From NCBI GenBank assembly GCA_035649395.1, contig DASRJR010000361.1:1-14302 (forward strand): DNA of 14,302 nt, in the 5' to 3' direction. The notes beneath the pieces are model-generated. The model was not told the DNA's origin. It saw nothing but the letters and a program-made list of their open reading frames with translations, and searched no databases. The first letter of the stretch is position 1. Every line of letters begins with the position of its first letter. Source of the stretch: Gp6-AA40 sp035649395 (lineage in GTDB: Bacteria; Acidobacteriota; Vicinamibacteria; Vicinamibacterales; UBA2999). Made by a program: the position numbers and the translations under genes. Below are positions 1 to 7,310 of the stretch, one piece after another.

Positions 1-1
1 C

Positions 2-775
2 GACGGCTACGTCAAGCCGGACTTCGTCGCGCCCGGCCACAAGCTGCTGGCTCCGGTATCGACCACGAGCGAACTGCTGGCTACGAACGGGACCACCAAG
101 GTCGTCACTCTGAAGAATACGTATCTGCCGTTGACGGGAACGAGCATGGCCGCGGCGGTGACGTCGGGCACGATCGCGCTGATGCTCGAAGCCAACAGAC
201 TCGCGTTCTGGGCGGCGCGACCGCTGACGCCCAACACGGTCAAGGCGATGCTCCAATACAGCGCGCTGCCGATGCGCGATCAGGTCGGCGCCGCGTACGA
301 CTACCTGACGGTCGGCGCCGGCGAGTTGAACGGAGACGGCGGGCTCAAGCTCGCCAGCCTCGTGAATCCGTCGGCGCCCGTGGGCGCCTACTGGCTCTCG
401 GGGCCCATCAACCCCGTCAGCAACATCGCGGGGACGCAGGTGTGGGCCCAGAACGTGATCTGGGGCGAGAACGTCGTGTGGGGCGACACCATTCAGCAGA
501 ACCTGCCGCCCTGGGGCCAGAACGTGGTCTGGGGCGACAACCTGGTGTGGGGCGAGAACATCGTCTGGAGCACCAACATCGTCTGGAGCACCAACATCGT
601 CTGGAGCACGAACATCGTCTGGAGCACCAACATTGTCTGGAGCACCAACATTGTTTGGAGCACCAACATCGTGTGGAGCACGAACATCGTCTGGAGCACC
701 AACATCGTCTGGAGCACCAACGCGGTCTCGGGCGATAACCTGGTCTGGGGAGACAACCTTGTCTGGGGAAACTAG
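2..775 (+). CDS. S8 subtilisin-like serine protease, C-terminal part, with hexapeptide-repeat tail (5' end outside window)
   Basis: The reading frame is open from base 2, so the start lies upstream of the window. Two subtilase landmarks are visible: KPDFVAPG near the left edge and the catalytic-serine block GTSMAAAVTSG, with the Ser codon at 143-145. The Asp and His of the triad must lie upstream. The catalytic domain appears to end around base 370-430. The rest, from about 440 to the stop, is a run of short units of the form N-[IVL]-V-W-[GS]-x, including nine identical NIVWST copies at 557-718. The protein is probably secreted or surface-attached. The tail is not a standard pre-peptidase C-terminal or PA domain; it may form a repetitive beta structure with a Trp every six residues, which is inference. 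The serine protease call is firm; the tail's role is unknown. Confidence 0.93.
   Translation, partial: DGYVKPDFVAPGHKLLAPVSTTSELLATNGTTKVVTLKNTYLPLTGTSMAAAVTSGTIALMLEANRLAFWAARPLTPNTVKAMLQYSALPMRDQVGAAYDYLTVGAGELNGDGGLKLASLVNPSAPVGAYWLSGPINPVSNIAGTQVWAQNVIWGENVVWGDTIQQNLPPWGQNVVWGDNLVWGENIVWSTNIVWSTNIVWSTNIVWSTNIVWSTNIVWSTNIVWSTNIVWSTNIVWSTNAVSGDNLVWGDNLVWGN
440..772 (+). repeat. Coding tandem repeat, 6-residue (18-bp) units; nine perfect NIVWST copies at 557-718
   Basis: The segment encodes degenerate VW[AG]xN units (VWAQN, IWGEN, VWGDT, VWGQN-like, VWGDN, VWGEN). It then has nine consecutive units of 18 bp at 557-718, each coding Asn-Ile-Val-Trp-Ser-Thr, and ends with AVSGDN, LVWGDN and LVWGN. 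Within the nine units every nucleotide difference is at a third codon position and silent: att for atc, gtt or gtg for gtc, acg for acc. The register is exactly in frame, so expansion or contraction would not disrupt the protein. Confidence 0.95.
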
Positions 776-824
776 TCGGGTTGGATACGTTGCGGCTATT
801 GACCTCACTAAGGAATCACGAGCG

Positions 825-881
825 ATGAGCACAGCTGTCATTCACGAGACGCGCGTCCGGCGCAAGGTTGTTTGGGACTAA
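825..881 (+). CDS. Possible 18-residue micro-ORF upstream of the c-di-GMP gene
   Basis: ATG at 825 opens an 18-codon frame ending TAA at 879-881 (MSTAVIHETRVRRKVVWD). AAGGA lies about ten bases before the ATG, an acceptable but loose Shine-Dalgarno. The last five codons (KVVWD) and the stop fall in the first copy of a 20-bp tandem duplication. They resemble the VVWGD units of the protease tail just upstream. It could be a leader peptide for the downstream gene, a decayed fragment of the protease tail, or chance. The ORF is too short for any codon-use test. Confidence 0.2.
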   Translation: MSTAVIHETRVRRKVVWD

Positions 882-903
882 CGAAGGTTGTTTGGGACTA
901 ACG
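864..903. repeat. Perfect 20-bp tandem duplication
   Basis: The unit aaggttgtttgggactaacg occurs at 864-883 and again at 884-903 with no mismatch, and the next base (a) also matches. It ends 13 bases before the ATG of the GGDEF/EAL gene, so it lies in that gene's leader. The lack of divergence suggests a recent duplication. Confidence 0.95.
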
Positions 904-905
904 AC

Positions 906-916
906 GGTCTGAGACC
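906..916. promoter_or_regulatory. Short palindrome abutting the GGDEF/EAL start codon
   Basis: GGTCT-G-AGACC is a perfect 5-bp inverted repeat with a one-base centre. It ends immediately before the ATG at 917, where a Shine-Dalgarno would be expected; no AGGAGG-like sequence is seen. It could be a protein-binding site or chance. Confidence 0.25.
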
Positions 917-3478
917 ATGACGACCGCGGTACTCACGGGGATGCCGGCCAGGCTTCGCGATTGGTGGTCGCGAGCGCACCGGGCTGCGCACGGAGATGCC
1001 TCCACGGCGACGAGCCTGGACCATCTGCCGGTCGCTGCCGGTGTGTTCGTCATCGCCATCGTGGCGGTCGGCTTCGTCGTGTTGGTGCTGCAAGGTCCGC
1101 GTGAGCTTCAGCACCCGGGCCGGTTCGCGGTGCTGCTCGCGGCATCGGTGCTGGCCTCGAGCTTGCGCCTCCGTCTTCCGCTCGGCACGAGCGCGTCGAA
1201 CCTCTCGATCTCCTACAGCGTGGACTTCGCCGCGCTGCTGCTGATCGGGCGCGAGATGACGATGCTCGTCGCCGGCGCGAGCGCGTGCGCGCAGTCGATC
1301 TTCGGTACGAATCGGCGCAATCCCGTCTTCCGCATCCTGTTCAACGCAGCCGCGCTGGTGCTCACGGTCCAGGCCGCCGGCATGGCGTTCACCGCCTTCG
1401 GAGGACGCCCGGGGACGTTCGAGTTCCAGACGATTGCCAAGCCGCTCGTCGCCAGCGCGCTGGCGTACTACCTGGTCAACACGTTCATCGTGGCGACCGC
1501 GGTGAGCCTGGCCGCGCGTCAATCGATCTGGAAGGTCTGGCAGACCAACTTCCTGTGGACTGCGCCCAGCTACTTCGTCGGCGCCGGCGCGGCCGTGGCC
1601 GGCGTGGTGTTGTGGGAGACGAGCCAGTGGTGGCTCCTGCCGCTCGCGGGCGCCCCGGTCTATCTCACCTTCCGGTCGTATCGCATGTATGTCGATCGGA
1701 TCGCGGCGGAAAAGCGGCACAAGGAAGAAGTGCTGCGCCTGCACCGCGACACCGTGTCGGCGCTCGAAGCGGCGCGCCGGTCGGAACAGCGCTACGCGCT
1801 CGCCGCGGCCGGCTCGAACGACGGTCTGTGGGACTGGGACATTCCGAACGACGCGCTGTACTGCTCCGAACGGTGGAAGATGATGATCGGCCTCGCGCCC
1901 GACGCCGAGATCGCAACGTTCGATCAGTGGCTGCAGCGCGCGCACGAGGAAGACCGTCCCGGTCTGGTGCAGAACATGCGCGCGCACCTCGACGGCGAGT
2001 GCGCGCAGTTCGAACACGAATACCGCATGGAAGATGCACGCGGTGGGACGCGCTGGGTGCTGTGCCGCGGCGTCGCGGTGCGTGATGACACGGGTCGTCC
2101 GGTCCGCATGGCCGGATCGCAGACGGACATCTCCGAGCAGCGCCGGATCCGCGATTCGCTGGCGCAGGCGGCGCGTCACGACGCGCTGACCGACCTGCCG
2201 AATCGCACGCTGTTCAGCGAGCTGCTGCAGCGCGCGATCGCGCAGGGCGCGCGCAACTCGGCGCACAGCTACGGCGTGCTGTTCGTCGACCTCGATGGAT
2301 TCAAGCTGGTCAACGACAGCCTCGGCCACGTCGTCGGCGATCGATTCCTCGTGGCGATCTCACAGCGGCTGCAGGCGCATCTGCGCCCTGGCGACACGCT
2401 GGCACGCCTCGGCGGCGACGAATTCGCCATCCTCGCAGAGGACTTCGGCACGCCGGAGGACGTCTGCGCCATCGCCGAACGACTGCAGCACGCGCTCGCC
2501 GATCCGTTCCAGATCGACAATCACGAGCTGTTTGGCTCGGCGAGCATCGGGATCGTCATCGGCGGTGCGCAGTATCGCTCGGTCGACGCCCTGCTGCGCG
2601 ACGCGGACATCGCGATGTATCGAGCGAAGGCAGCCGGCCGCGGCGGTTACGAGCTGTTCGATCCGGCGATGCATGCGTCGGCGCTCAAACGGCTCACCGT
2701 CGAAACCGAGCTGCGGCGCGCGATCGAGCGCAAAGAGCTGACGGTGTTCTATCAGCCCATCGTCGATCTTCCCTCGTCACGGATCTCGGGGTTCGAGGCG
2801 CTCGTGCGCTGGGTCCGCCCCGACGGCCACGTGGCGCCGCCATCGGAGTTCATCTCGGTTGCGGAAGAGACCGGCCTCATCGTTCCGCTGACACACCAGG
2901 TGCTGCGCGAGGCCTGCCATCAGGCCGCGGCCTGGCAGCAGATGTTCGGGCATCCGCTGGCGCTGTCGGTCAACGTGTCGTCGAAGTTGTTCACGCACGA
3001 GGACTTCATCGCCTACGTCGAGGACGCGATCAACGAGAGCGGTCTGCTGCCACGCAGCCTGCAGCTCGAGATCACCGAGAGCGTGCTCATCAACCACTCG
3101 GACGTGGTCGAACGCAATTTCGAGCGTCTCCGTAAGCTCGGCGTCGCCGTGCACCTCGACGACTTCGGAACGGGGTATTCGTCGCTCAGCTATCTGCAGC
3201 GGTATCCGGTCGACGCGTTGAAGCTGGACAAGTCGTTCGTGGCCCGCATGGGTACATCCGAGAAGGACGGCGTCGGCAGCGCCATCGTCAAGCTCGCGCG
3301 AGAGCTCGGTATGGGGCTGATTGCCGAGGGAGTCGAGACCGTTCAGCACGCGGAGCAGCTGCGGCGGCTGGACTGCCCGCACGCGCAGGGTTACCTGTTC
3401 TCCGAACCATTGACGGCCGGCGCCGTGGTGCCGCTGCTCACGAAGCAGTTTTCGACGCAGCTCGCGAACGTCTCGTAG
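917..3478 (+). CDS. Membrane-anchored PAS-GGDEF-EAL c-di-GMP turnover protein
   Basis: An 853-residue protein. Residues about 35-258 hold several hydrophobic segments forming an integral membrane sensor module that I cannot assign to a named MASE family. A PAS domain spans about 290-408 and includes the GLWDWD stretch. The GGDEF domain (about 420-580) keeps the intact signature GGDEF at 499-503. RPGD lies five residues before it, the position of the RxxD inhibitory site. The EAL domain (about 598-840) keeps EAL at 627-629, VNVS, ITES, DDFGTG at 748-753, KLDKSF, AEGVE and QGYLFSEPL, so metal- and substrate-binding residues look complete. Both cyclase and phosphodiesterase activity are therefore possible in principle, but net output cannot be read from sequence. 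It is transcribed toward coaA on the opposite strand. The ATG at 917 lacks a clear Shine-Dalgarno. Confidence 0.95.
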   Translation: MTTAVLTGMPARLRDWWSRAHRAAHGDASTATSLDHLPVAAGVFVIAIVAVGFVVLVLQGPRELQHPGRFAVLLAASVLASSLRLRLPLGTSASNLSISYSVDFAALLLIGREMTMLVAGASACAQSIFGTNRRNPVFRILFNAAALVLTVQAAGMAFTAFGGRPGTFEFQTIAKPLVASALAYYLVNTFIVATAVSLAARQSIWKVWQTNFLWTAPSYFVGAGAAVAGVVLWETSQWWLLPLAGAPVYLTFRSYRMYVDRIAAEKRHKEEVLRLHRDTVSALEAARRSEQRYALAAAGSNDGLWDWDIPNDALYCSERWKMMIGLAPDAEIATFDQWLQRAHEEDRPGLVQNMRAHLDGECAQFEHEYRMEDARGGTRWVLCRGVAVRDDTGRPVRMAGSQTDISEQRRIRDSLAQAARHDALTDLPNRTLFSELLQRAIAQGARNSAHSYGVLFVDLDGFKLVNDSLGHVVGDRFLVAISQRLQAHLRPGDTLARLGGDEFAILAEDFGTPEDVCAIAERLQHALADPFQIDNHELFGSASIGIVIGGAQYRSVDALLRDADIAMYRAKAAGRGGYELFDPAMHASALKRLTVETELRRAIERKELTVFYQPIVDLPSSRISGFEALVRWVRPDGHVAPPSEFISVAEETGLIVPLTHQVLREACHQAAAWQQMFGHPLALSVNVSSKLFTHEDFIAYVEDAINESGLLPRSLQLEITESVLINHSDVVERNFERLRKLGVAVHLDDFGTGYSSLSYLQRYPVDALKLDKSFVARMGTSEKDGVGSAIVKLARELGMGLIAEGVETVQHAEQLRRLDCPHAQGYLFSEPLTAGAVVPLLTKQFSTQLANVS

Positions 3479-3496
3479 GACTCGAGCAGGCCCGGG

Positions 3497-3539
3497 CCAG
3501 GCCGAGGTCAGGCCTGGGGCAGGCTTAGGCCAGGCCTGG
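3497..3539. terminator. Stem-loop cluster between convergent genes
   Basis: CCAGGCC (3497-3503) pairs with GGCCTGG (3511-3517) across a seven-base loop. A second CAGGCCTGG lies at 3531-3539. The 63-bp gap between the + strand EAL gene and the - strand coaA is made largely of AGGCC/GGCCT words. There is no long U tract, so a bidirectional or Rho-assisted terminator is inference from position and symmetry. Confidence 0.4.
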
Positions 3540-3541
3540 TT

Positions 3542-4498
3542 TCACAGCTTCCGCAGTCGCACCTTGCGCACCGCGTGATCCCTCCCCTTCTCGAGAATGA
3601 GATGCGCGCGCTCGCGCGTCGGCAGCACGTTCTCCTGTAGGTTCACGAGGTTGATCGACTGCCAGATTCCGCGCGCCGTCTCGACCGCCTCATCGTGATC
3701 GAGGTTGGCGTAGCGGTGGAAGTACGACGAGGGATTCTTGAAGACGGTCTCACGCAGGCTCAGGAAGCGCTCGACGTACCACTGCTCGATGTCCAACTCG
3801 TGCGCGTCGACGTAGATCGAATAATCGAAGAAGTCGGACACGAACATCGGCACATGGCGCCCCAGGCGTCCGCCGGTCTGCAGCACGTTCAACCCTTCCA
3901 CCAGCATGATGTCCGGCTGCCGGACCACCTGGTACTCGCCTGGAACGAGGTCGTAGTGCAGGTGCGAATACACCGGCGCGAGGACTTCGGGCGCGCCTGA
4001 CTTCACATCCGCGAGAAAACGGACCAAGCGTCGAATGTCGTAGCTCTCAGGGAACCCTTTCCGTTGGAGCAGTCCGCGCGATTCGAGCACGTCGAGCGGC
4101 AGCAGAAATCCATCGGTCGTGATCAAATCGACGGTCGGGTGGCTCGGCCACCTCGAGAGGAGCGCCTGCAGCACACGGGACGCGGTGCTCTTCCCCACCG
4201 CCACGCTGCCGGCGACGCCGACGATGAACGGGACGCGAGGGCTGTCCGAGCCGAGGAAGCGGGCGGTAGCACGGTGCAGTTCTTGTGTCGCTCCGACCTG
4301 TAGGTTGAGCAGCCGCGATAACGGCAGGTAGATGTCGGACACCTCGCCGAGCGACATCGGCTCGTTCAAGCTCACGAGCCCTTTGAGCTGCGCTTCCGAC
4401 AGGGGAAGCGGCGTCGAGGCGCGGAGCCGGGCCCACTCGGCACGTGTGAACTCGACGAACCGCGAGATGGTGGCCTGACTGCCGGGCGGTGACGCCAC
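3542..4498 (-). CDS. coaA: Type I pantothenate kinase
   Basis: A 318-residue protein, close to the length of E. coli CoaA (316), and similar from end to end. It phosphorylates pantothenate with ATP, the first and usually controlling step of coenzyme A synthesis, in the cytosol. Visible family blocks are IYLPLSRLLNLQV, the P-loop GSVAVGKST, LITTDGF, KGFPESYD, APVYSHLHYD, VEGLNVLQTG, SDFFDYSIYVDA, SYFHRYA and the C-terminal LPTRERAHLIL. The start is GTG at 4498: an in-frame TAG at 4508-4510 excludes a longer protein, and the N-terminus aligns with the family (FTRAEWARLR). The gene stands alone, divergent from the TPR gene and convergent with the GGDEF/EAL gene. Confidence in identity is high. 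Confidence 0.97.
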   Translation of the reverse strand: MASPPGSQATISRFVEFTRAEWARLRASTPLPLSEAQLKGLVSLNEPMSLGEVSDIYLPLSRLLNLQVGATQELHRATARFLGSDSPRVPFIVGVAGSVAVGKSTASRVLQALLSRWPSHPTVDLITTDGFLLPLDVLESRGLLQRKGFPESYDIRRLVRFLADVKSGAPEVLAPVYSHLHYDLVPGEYQVVRQPDIMLVEGLNVLQTGGRLGRHVPMFVSDFFDYSIYVDAHELDIEQWYVERFLSLRETVFKNPSSYFHRYANLDHDEAVETARGIWQSINLVNLQENVLPTRERAHLILEKGRDHAVRKVRLRKL

Positions 4499-4568
4499 GC
4501 CAGCATTCTATCGGGCGTGGTCGCGCGCGTTCACGGAATTGCGTCCGCACTAACGGGCACTCTCGCGG

Positions 4569-5024
4569 ATGCCGAAACATCGTTCTAGACAGGTGACTCG
4601 AATGGTTACTGCTCTTCTTCTCGCGTCTATGCTAGCGGCCGGTGACGCGCAGGCCGGTCAACGTCTCACTCAGGAGCAGGCGATCGAGCTTGCCGGTCAG
4701 GGGAAGCATCAAGAAGCCCTCGAGGCGTTTCAGCAGCTCGCCGCTGACAACCCGCGGAACCCCGAGCCGAGGATGTGGATCGGGCGAATGCACGCCAAGA
4801 TGGGTCACCACGAGCTGGCTGAACCGGTGTTCCGCAGCGTGGTGCTCGAGCATCCGGATAACCTCGAGGCGGTGATCGGGTTGAGCGATTCCCTCGTCGG
4901 CCAGCGCCGTAACGACGAGGCGCTGGTCTGCCTGATGAAGGTGGCAAAGGCGCAGCCCCAGAATCCCGAGATTGCGGCCGCGATTCGCCGGGCGCGTGGC
5001 AATCGCTTCCCCTGGTTCTGGTAA
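4569..5024 (+). CDS. Secreted TPR-repeat protein
   Basis: A 151-residue protein with a basic N-terminus (K, H, R), a hydrophobic core and a likely signal-peptidase cleavage after AQA (about residue 29). It should be exported. After cleavage it is mostly helical, with about three tetratricopeptide units (about residues 38-65, 70-100 and 103-135). Their typical pattern is A..L...G....A...F......P.N.. with NP or HPDN turns. It ends in the aromatic tail RFPWFW. Partner binding is the usual role of such domains, but the partner is unknown. The start is uncertain. ATG 4569 gives a proper positively charged signal peptide but no good Shine-Dalgarno; ATG 4602 has AGGTGA five bases upstream but loses the basic region. 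The gene is divergent from coaA. Confidence 0.85.
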   Translation: MPKHRSRQVTRMVTALLLASMLAAGDAQAGQRLTQEQAIELAGQGKHQEALEAFQQLAADNPRNPEPRMWIGRMHAKMGHHELAEPVFRSVVLEHPDNLEAVIGLSDSLVGQRRNDEALVCLMKVAKAQPQNPEIAAAIRRARGNRFPWFW

Positions 5025-5058
5025 ACGTCCCTCTTTCGTCACCTTTCAGTCACATCCG

Positions 5059-5097
5059 GAGGACAACCGTCCGCTTGTAACGCGGGCCAGTGTCCTC
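5059..5097. other. Inverted repeat in the TPR/beta-barrel intergenic region
   Basis: GAGGACA (5059-5065) and TGTCCTC (5091-5097) are exact 7-bp complements around a 25-base spacer. They sit in the 190-bp gap that separates the TPR gene from the beta-barrel gene. The same gap has two GTCAC words 11 bp apart near 5038-5053. It could be an attenuator, terminator or operator; no U tract follows. Confidence 0.25.
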
Positions 5098-5214
5098 TCA
5101 AAATGACCTCCGACCCCGTTTTCGAGCGGAATCGGCTGGCCTGACGTTTGCCACGCCAGCCGCCGTCACGAACGCTGTTCGCCCCACGTCGTTCCGGCCG
5201 CGGAGGTGCCTGGC

Positions 5215-6015
5215 ATGCGCTTCTGGCTCCTGGTCTTGTTCGCTCTCGCTCTCACCACTCCCGAACGCGTTGAGGCCGGCGAGCCTCAGCGTGGCGGAAC
5301 GTCAGCCGGCGAGGCGCAGTCGCAGCCGACCAATTCCACCCCTGACTTTCTGTTCGGCCGGCCGCGTGGATCGATTGGCATTCACGGCAGCTGGTTCCTG
5401 GGTCGGGCCTCGAGCGATTTCTATGATTTCGTCACGGATCAACTGACGCTCAACAAGGGCGACTTCAATCGACCTTCTGTCGGTACTGAGGGCGCGGTGA
5501 CCCTCGGCCGTCGGTTCGATGTCGTCTTTGGCGTCGACTACGGCCAGTCGACGACCAACTCGGAGTACCGGCGTCTCGTCGACAACAACCGGCTTCCGAT
5601 CGAGCAGACGACCGTCATTCGCGACACGCAGATCATGGCCGGCGTCAAGTACGCCCTGACTGATCGAGGACGTCCGGTCGGCCAGCTCGCCTGGGTGCCG
5701 AAGTCACTCGTGCCGTTCGTCGGCGCCGGCGCGGGCGCGATGTATTTTCAGCTCACGCAATCCGGCGATTTCGTAGACTACGTGGACTACTCGGTCTTCC
5801 CCGATGTGTTCGAGGCAAAGGGGTGGGCGCCGACGGCTCACGTCTTCGGCGGCGTTGATTACCGCCTGCTGCGCCGGCTGTACCTGAACGTCGAGGGCAG
5901 GTACATCTGGGCCTCGGGCGATCTCGGCCGCACCTTCATCGGGTTCGAGCGTCTCGACCTGGCTGGATTTAGAATGGCAGCAGGCATCAACCTGGTCTTC
6001 GAGGAGGCACGATGA
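5215..6015 (+). CDS. Outer-membrane beta-barrel protein
   Basis: A 266-residue protein starting at ATG 5215. A consensus GGAGG at 5202-5206 lies eight bases upstream, and the GTG at 5206 overlaps this ribosome site, so a longer form is unlikely. The N-terminus MRFWLLVLFALALTTPERVEA is a Sec signal, probably cut before GEPQ. The mature chain has a disordered Gln/Ser/Thr-rich start. Amphipathic strands with alternating aromatic residues follow, for example GSIGIHGSWFLGRAS, RFDVVFGVDYG, FVGAGAGAMYFQLT, VFGGVDYRLLRRLYLNVEGRY and a final FRMAAGINLVF. This is the layout of OmpW/OmpA-like small barrels. Ligand or function is not evident. Its TGA overlaps the ATG of the next gene by four bases (ATGA), so the two are cotranslated and probably act together at the envelope. 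Confidence 0.85.
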   Translation: MRFWLLVLFALALTTPERVEAGEPQRGGTSAGEAQSQPTNSTPDFLFGRPRGSIGIHGSWFLGRASSDFYDFVTDQLTLNKGDFNRPSVGTEGAVTLGRRFDVVFGVDYGQSTTNSEYRRLVDNNRLPIEQTTVIRDTQIMAGVKYALTDRGRPVGQLAWVPKSLVPFVGAGAGAMYFQLTQSGDFVDYVDYSVFPDVFEAKGWAPTAHVFGGVDYRLLRRLYLNVEGRYIWASGDLGRTFIGFERLDLAGFRMAAGINLVFEEAR

Positions 6016-7265
6016 GAACTCTGGCCATCGGCTTCGCGCTCACGTTCGTGGCCACTTCGGCGTCTGCGCAAACGGCGGCAGACAGCCGATGGGCACCCTG
6101 GCTGGGTTGTTGGGACCTCGTCATCGAGAACGCTCGCGACGGCAGCCCCGCCGACGATCTCCCGCGCCCGCAGCGCGGGCCGAGCACTCGCGGCGACCTT
6201 CGGCCACGTGTGTGTGTCGAGCCGGCCGACGGAGGCGGCGCGACGTTCCGCACGACCATCGGCGATCGCACGCCGATCGTGCAGACGGTGATCGCCGACG
6301 GCACCACCCGACCGATCACCGAGACCGACTGCACCGGCACACAACGCGCCGAGTGGTCGCGCGACGGCCTGCGAATCTTCAGTCGCGCCGAGCTCACCTG
6401 CAAGGGCGATGCGGGACCGCGTCGCGTGTCTGGTCTGGGCATGCTCGGGGCAAACGGCACCTGGATCGACGTCCAGTCGATTGTCGTCGATGGTCGCGAC
6501 ACCTACCGAGTGCGGCGGTATCGCCGTCAGGATTCAGCCGGCACCAGCGAGGCGCGTCAACCGGGGCGGCGGCTGTCGCTCGATGACGTGAAAGAAGCGA
6601 GCGGCAAGGTCACGCCGCACGCAATGGAAGCCGCGCTCGTCGAGACCAACGCGTCATTCCAACTCTCGAGTCAGCGATTGATCGAGCTCGATGAAGCGCG
6701 GGTGCCCGAGCAGGTGATCGATCTGATGGTCGCGCTGTCGTATCCGAAGCGCTTCGTCGTCGAGCGGACCACGCGCGCCGATGTTGGGCCGGCACCGATC
6801 ATCGATGATCCATTCGGTCTTGGTTGGGCCTTCGGCTATCCGATCTGGTCCGATGGTTTCGGCCTGTACTCGCCGCTCTACGGCCCGTACTCGTCGTTCT
6901 ACTACTCGCCGTATTCGTACAGGTATCTACAGGGATACAACCCCTACTATTTCAACGGCGGCAGTGGCTTTGCGGTGATCGACGGCGGCGGTTCCGCGTC
7001 GCCGCAGCCAAGTGGCAGCGGCCGCGTCGTCGACGGCCTGGGATACACGCGCGTGCGGCCGCGCGAGTCCGAGCCCACCACGTCCGCGCTTGGTTCATCT
7101 GGAGTCAGCGGCTCGTCGGGCTCGAGCGGCGGCTCGAGCACCGTGTCGAGCCAGGGCTTCTCGAACGGCGGCGGTGGCAGCAGCGGTGGTGGCGGCAGCA
7201 GCAGCAGCGGTGGCAGTAGCGGCGGTGGCGGTGACGGCGGCGGAAGGACGGCGCAGCCGCGATAA
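6012..7265 (+). CDS. Secreted protein with Tyr-rich and Gly/Ser-rich tail, coupled to the beta-barrel gene
   Basis: A 417-residue protein starting at the ATG of an ATGA overlap, with GAGGAGG four bases upstream. The signal peptide ends ATSASA|Q at about residue 19. The N-terminal half (about 20-185) begins WAPWLGCWDLV and has several Cys; I do not recognise the fold. Residues 188-252 form a helical block (LSLDDVKEASGKVTPHAMEA, then LIELDEARVPEQVIDLMVAL). From about 264-318 the chain is crowded with Tyr, Phe, Pro and Gly (YSPLYGPYSSFYYSPYSY). Residues 361-412 are almost only Gly and Ser. The tail looks like a flexible or adhesive surface segment, by analogy only. Translational coupling to the beta-barrel gene suggests a shared envelope job. 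Confidence 0.85.
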   Translation: MRTLAIGFALTFVATSASAQTAADSRWAPWLGCWDLVIENARDGSPADDLPRPQRGPSTRGDLRPRVCVEPADGGGATFRTTIGDRTPIVQTVIADGTTRPITETDCTGTQRAEWSRDGLRIFSRAELTCKGDAGPRRVSGLGMLGANGTWIDVQSIVVDGRDTYRVRRYRRQDSAGTSEARQPGRRLSLDDVKEASGKVTPHAMEAALVETNASFQLSSQRLIELDEARVPEQVIDLMVALSYPKRFVVERTTRADVGPAPIIDDPFGLGWAFGYPIWSDGFGLYSPLYGPYSSFYYSPYSYRYLQGYNPYYFNGGSGFAVIDGGGSASPQPSGSGRVVDGLGYTRVRPRESEPTTSALGSSGVSGSSGSSGGSSTVSSQGFSNGGGGSSGGGGSSSSGGSSGGGGDGGGRTAQPR

Positions 7266-7281
7266 CACGCGGTGATATCCT

Positions 7282-7299
7282 TGAGCGCTTTCACGCTCA
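7282..7299 (+). promoter_or_regulatory. Hairpin running into the Shine-Dalgarno of the sugar dehydrogenase gene
   Basis: TGAGCG (7282-7287) and CGCTCA (7294-7299) form a 6-bp stem with a six-base loop. The stem's last A is the first base of the AGGAG ribosome site (7299-7303) for ATG 7311. It may help end upstream transcription or tune initiation; no U run follows. Confidence 0.3.
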
Positions 7300-7310
7300 G
7301 GAGAATTCGC

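Noticed and set aside
557..718. Regular 18-bp repeats that could suggest a CRISPR array
   Set aside because: There are no spacers, the units abut, and they are in frame with a protease, coding a constant hexapeptide.
878..2329. Long open frame on the minus strand (483 codons)
   Set aside because: It lies entirely opposite the well-supported GGDEF/EAL gene, is Arg/His/Gln-rich without domains, and is a typical high-GC antisense shadow.
3479..3541. AGGCC-rich repeats as a mobile element end
   Set aside because: They are short, fit a stem-loop between convergent stops, and no transposase or target duplication is visible.
5090..5446. 118-codon + strand frame before and into the beta-barrel gene
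   Set aside because: It has no ribosome site or domain, overlaps the beta-barrel gene in another frame, and its composition is Arg/Ser-rich shadow-like.
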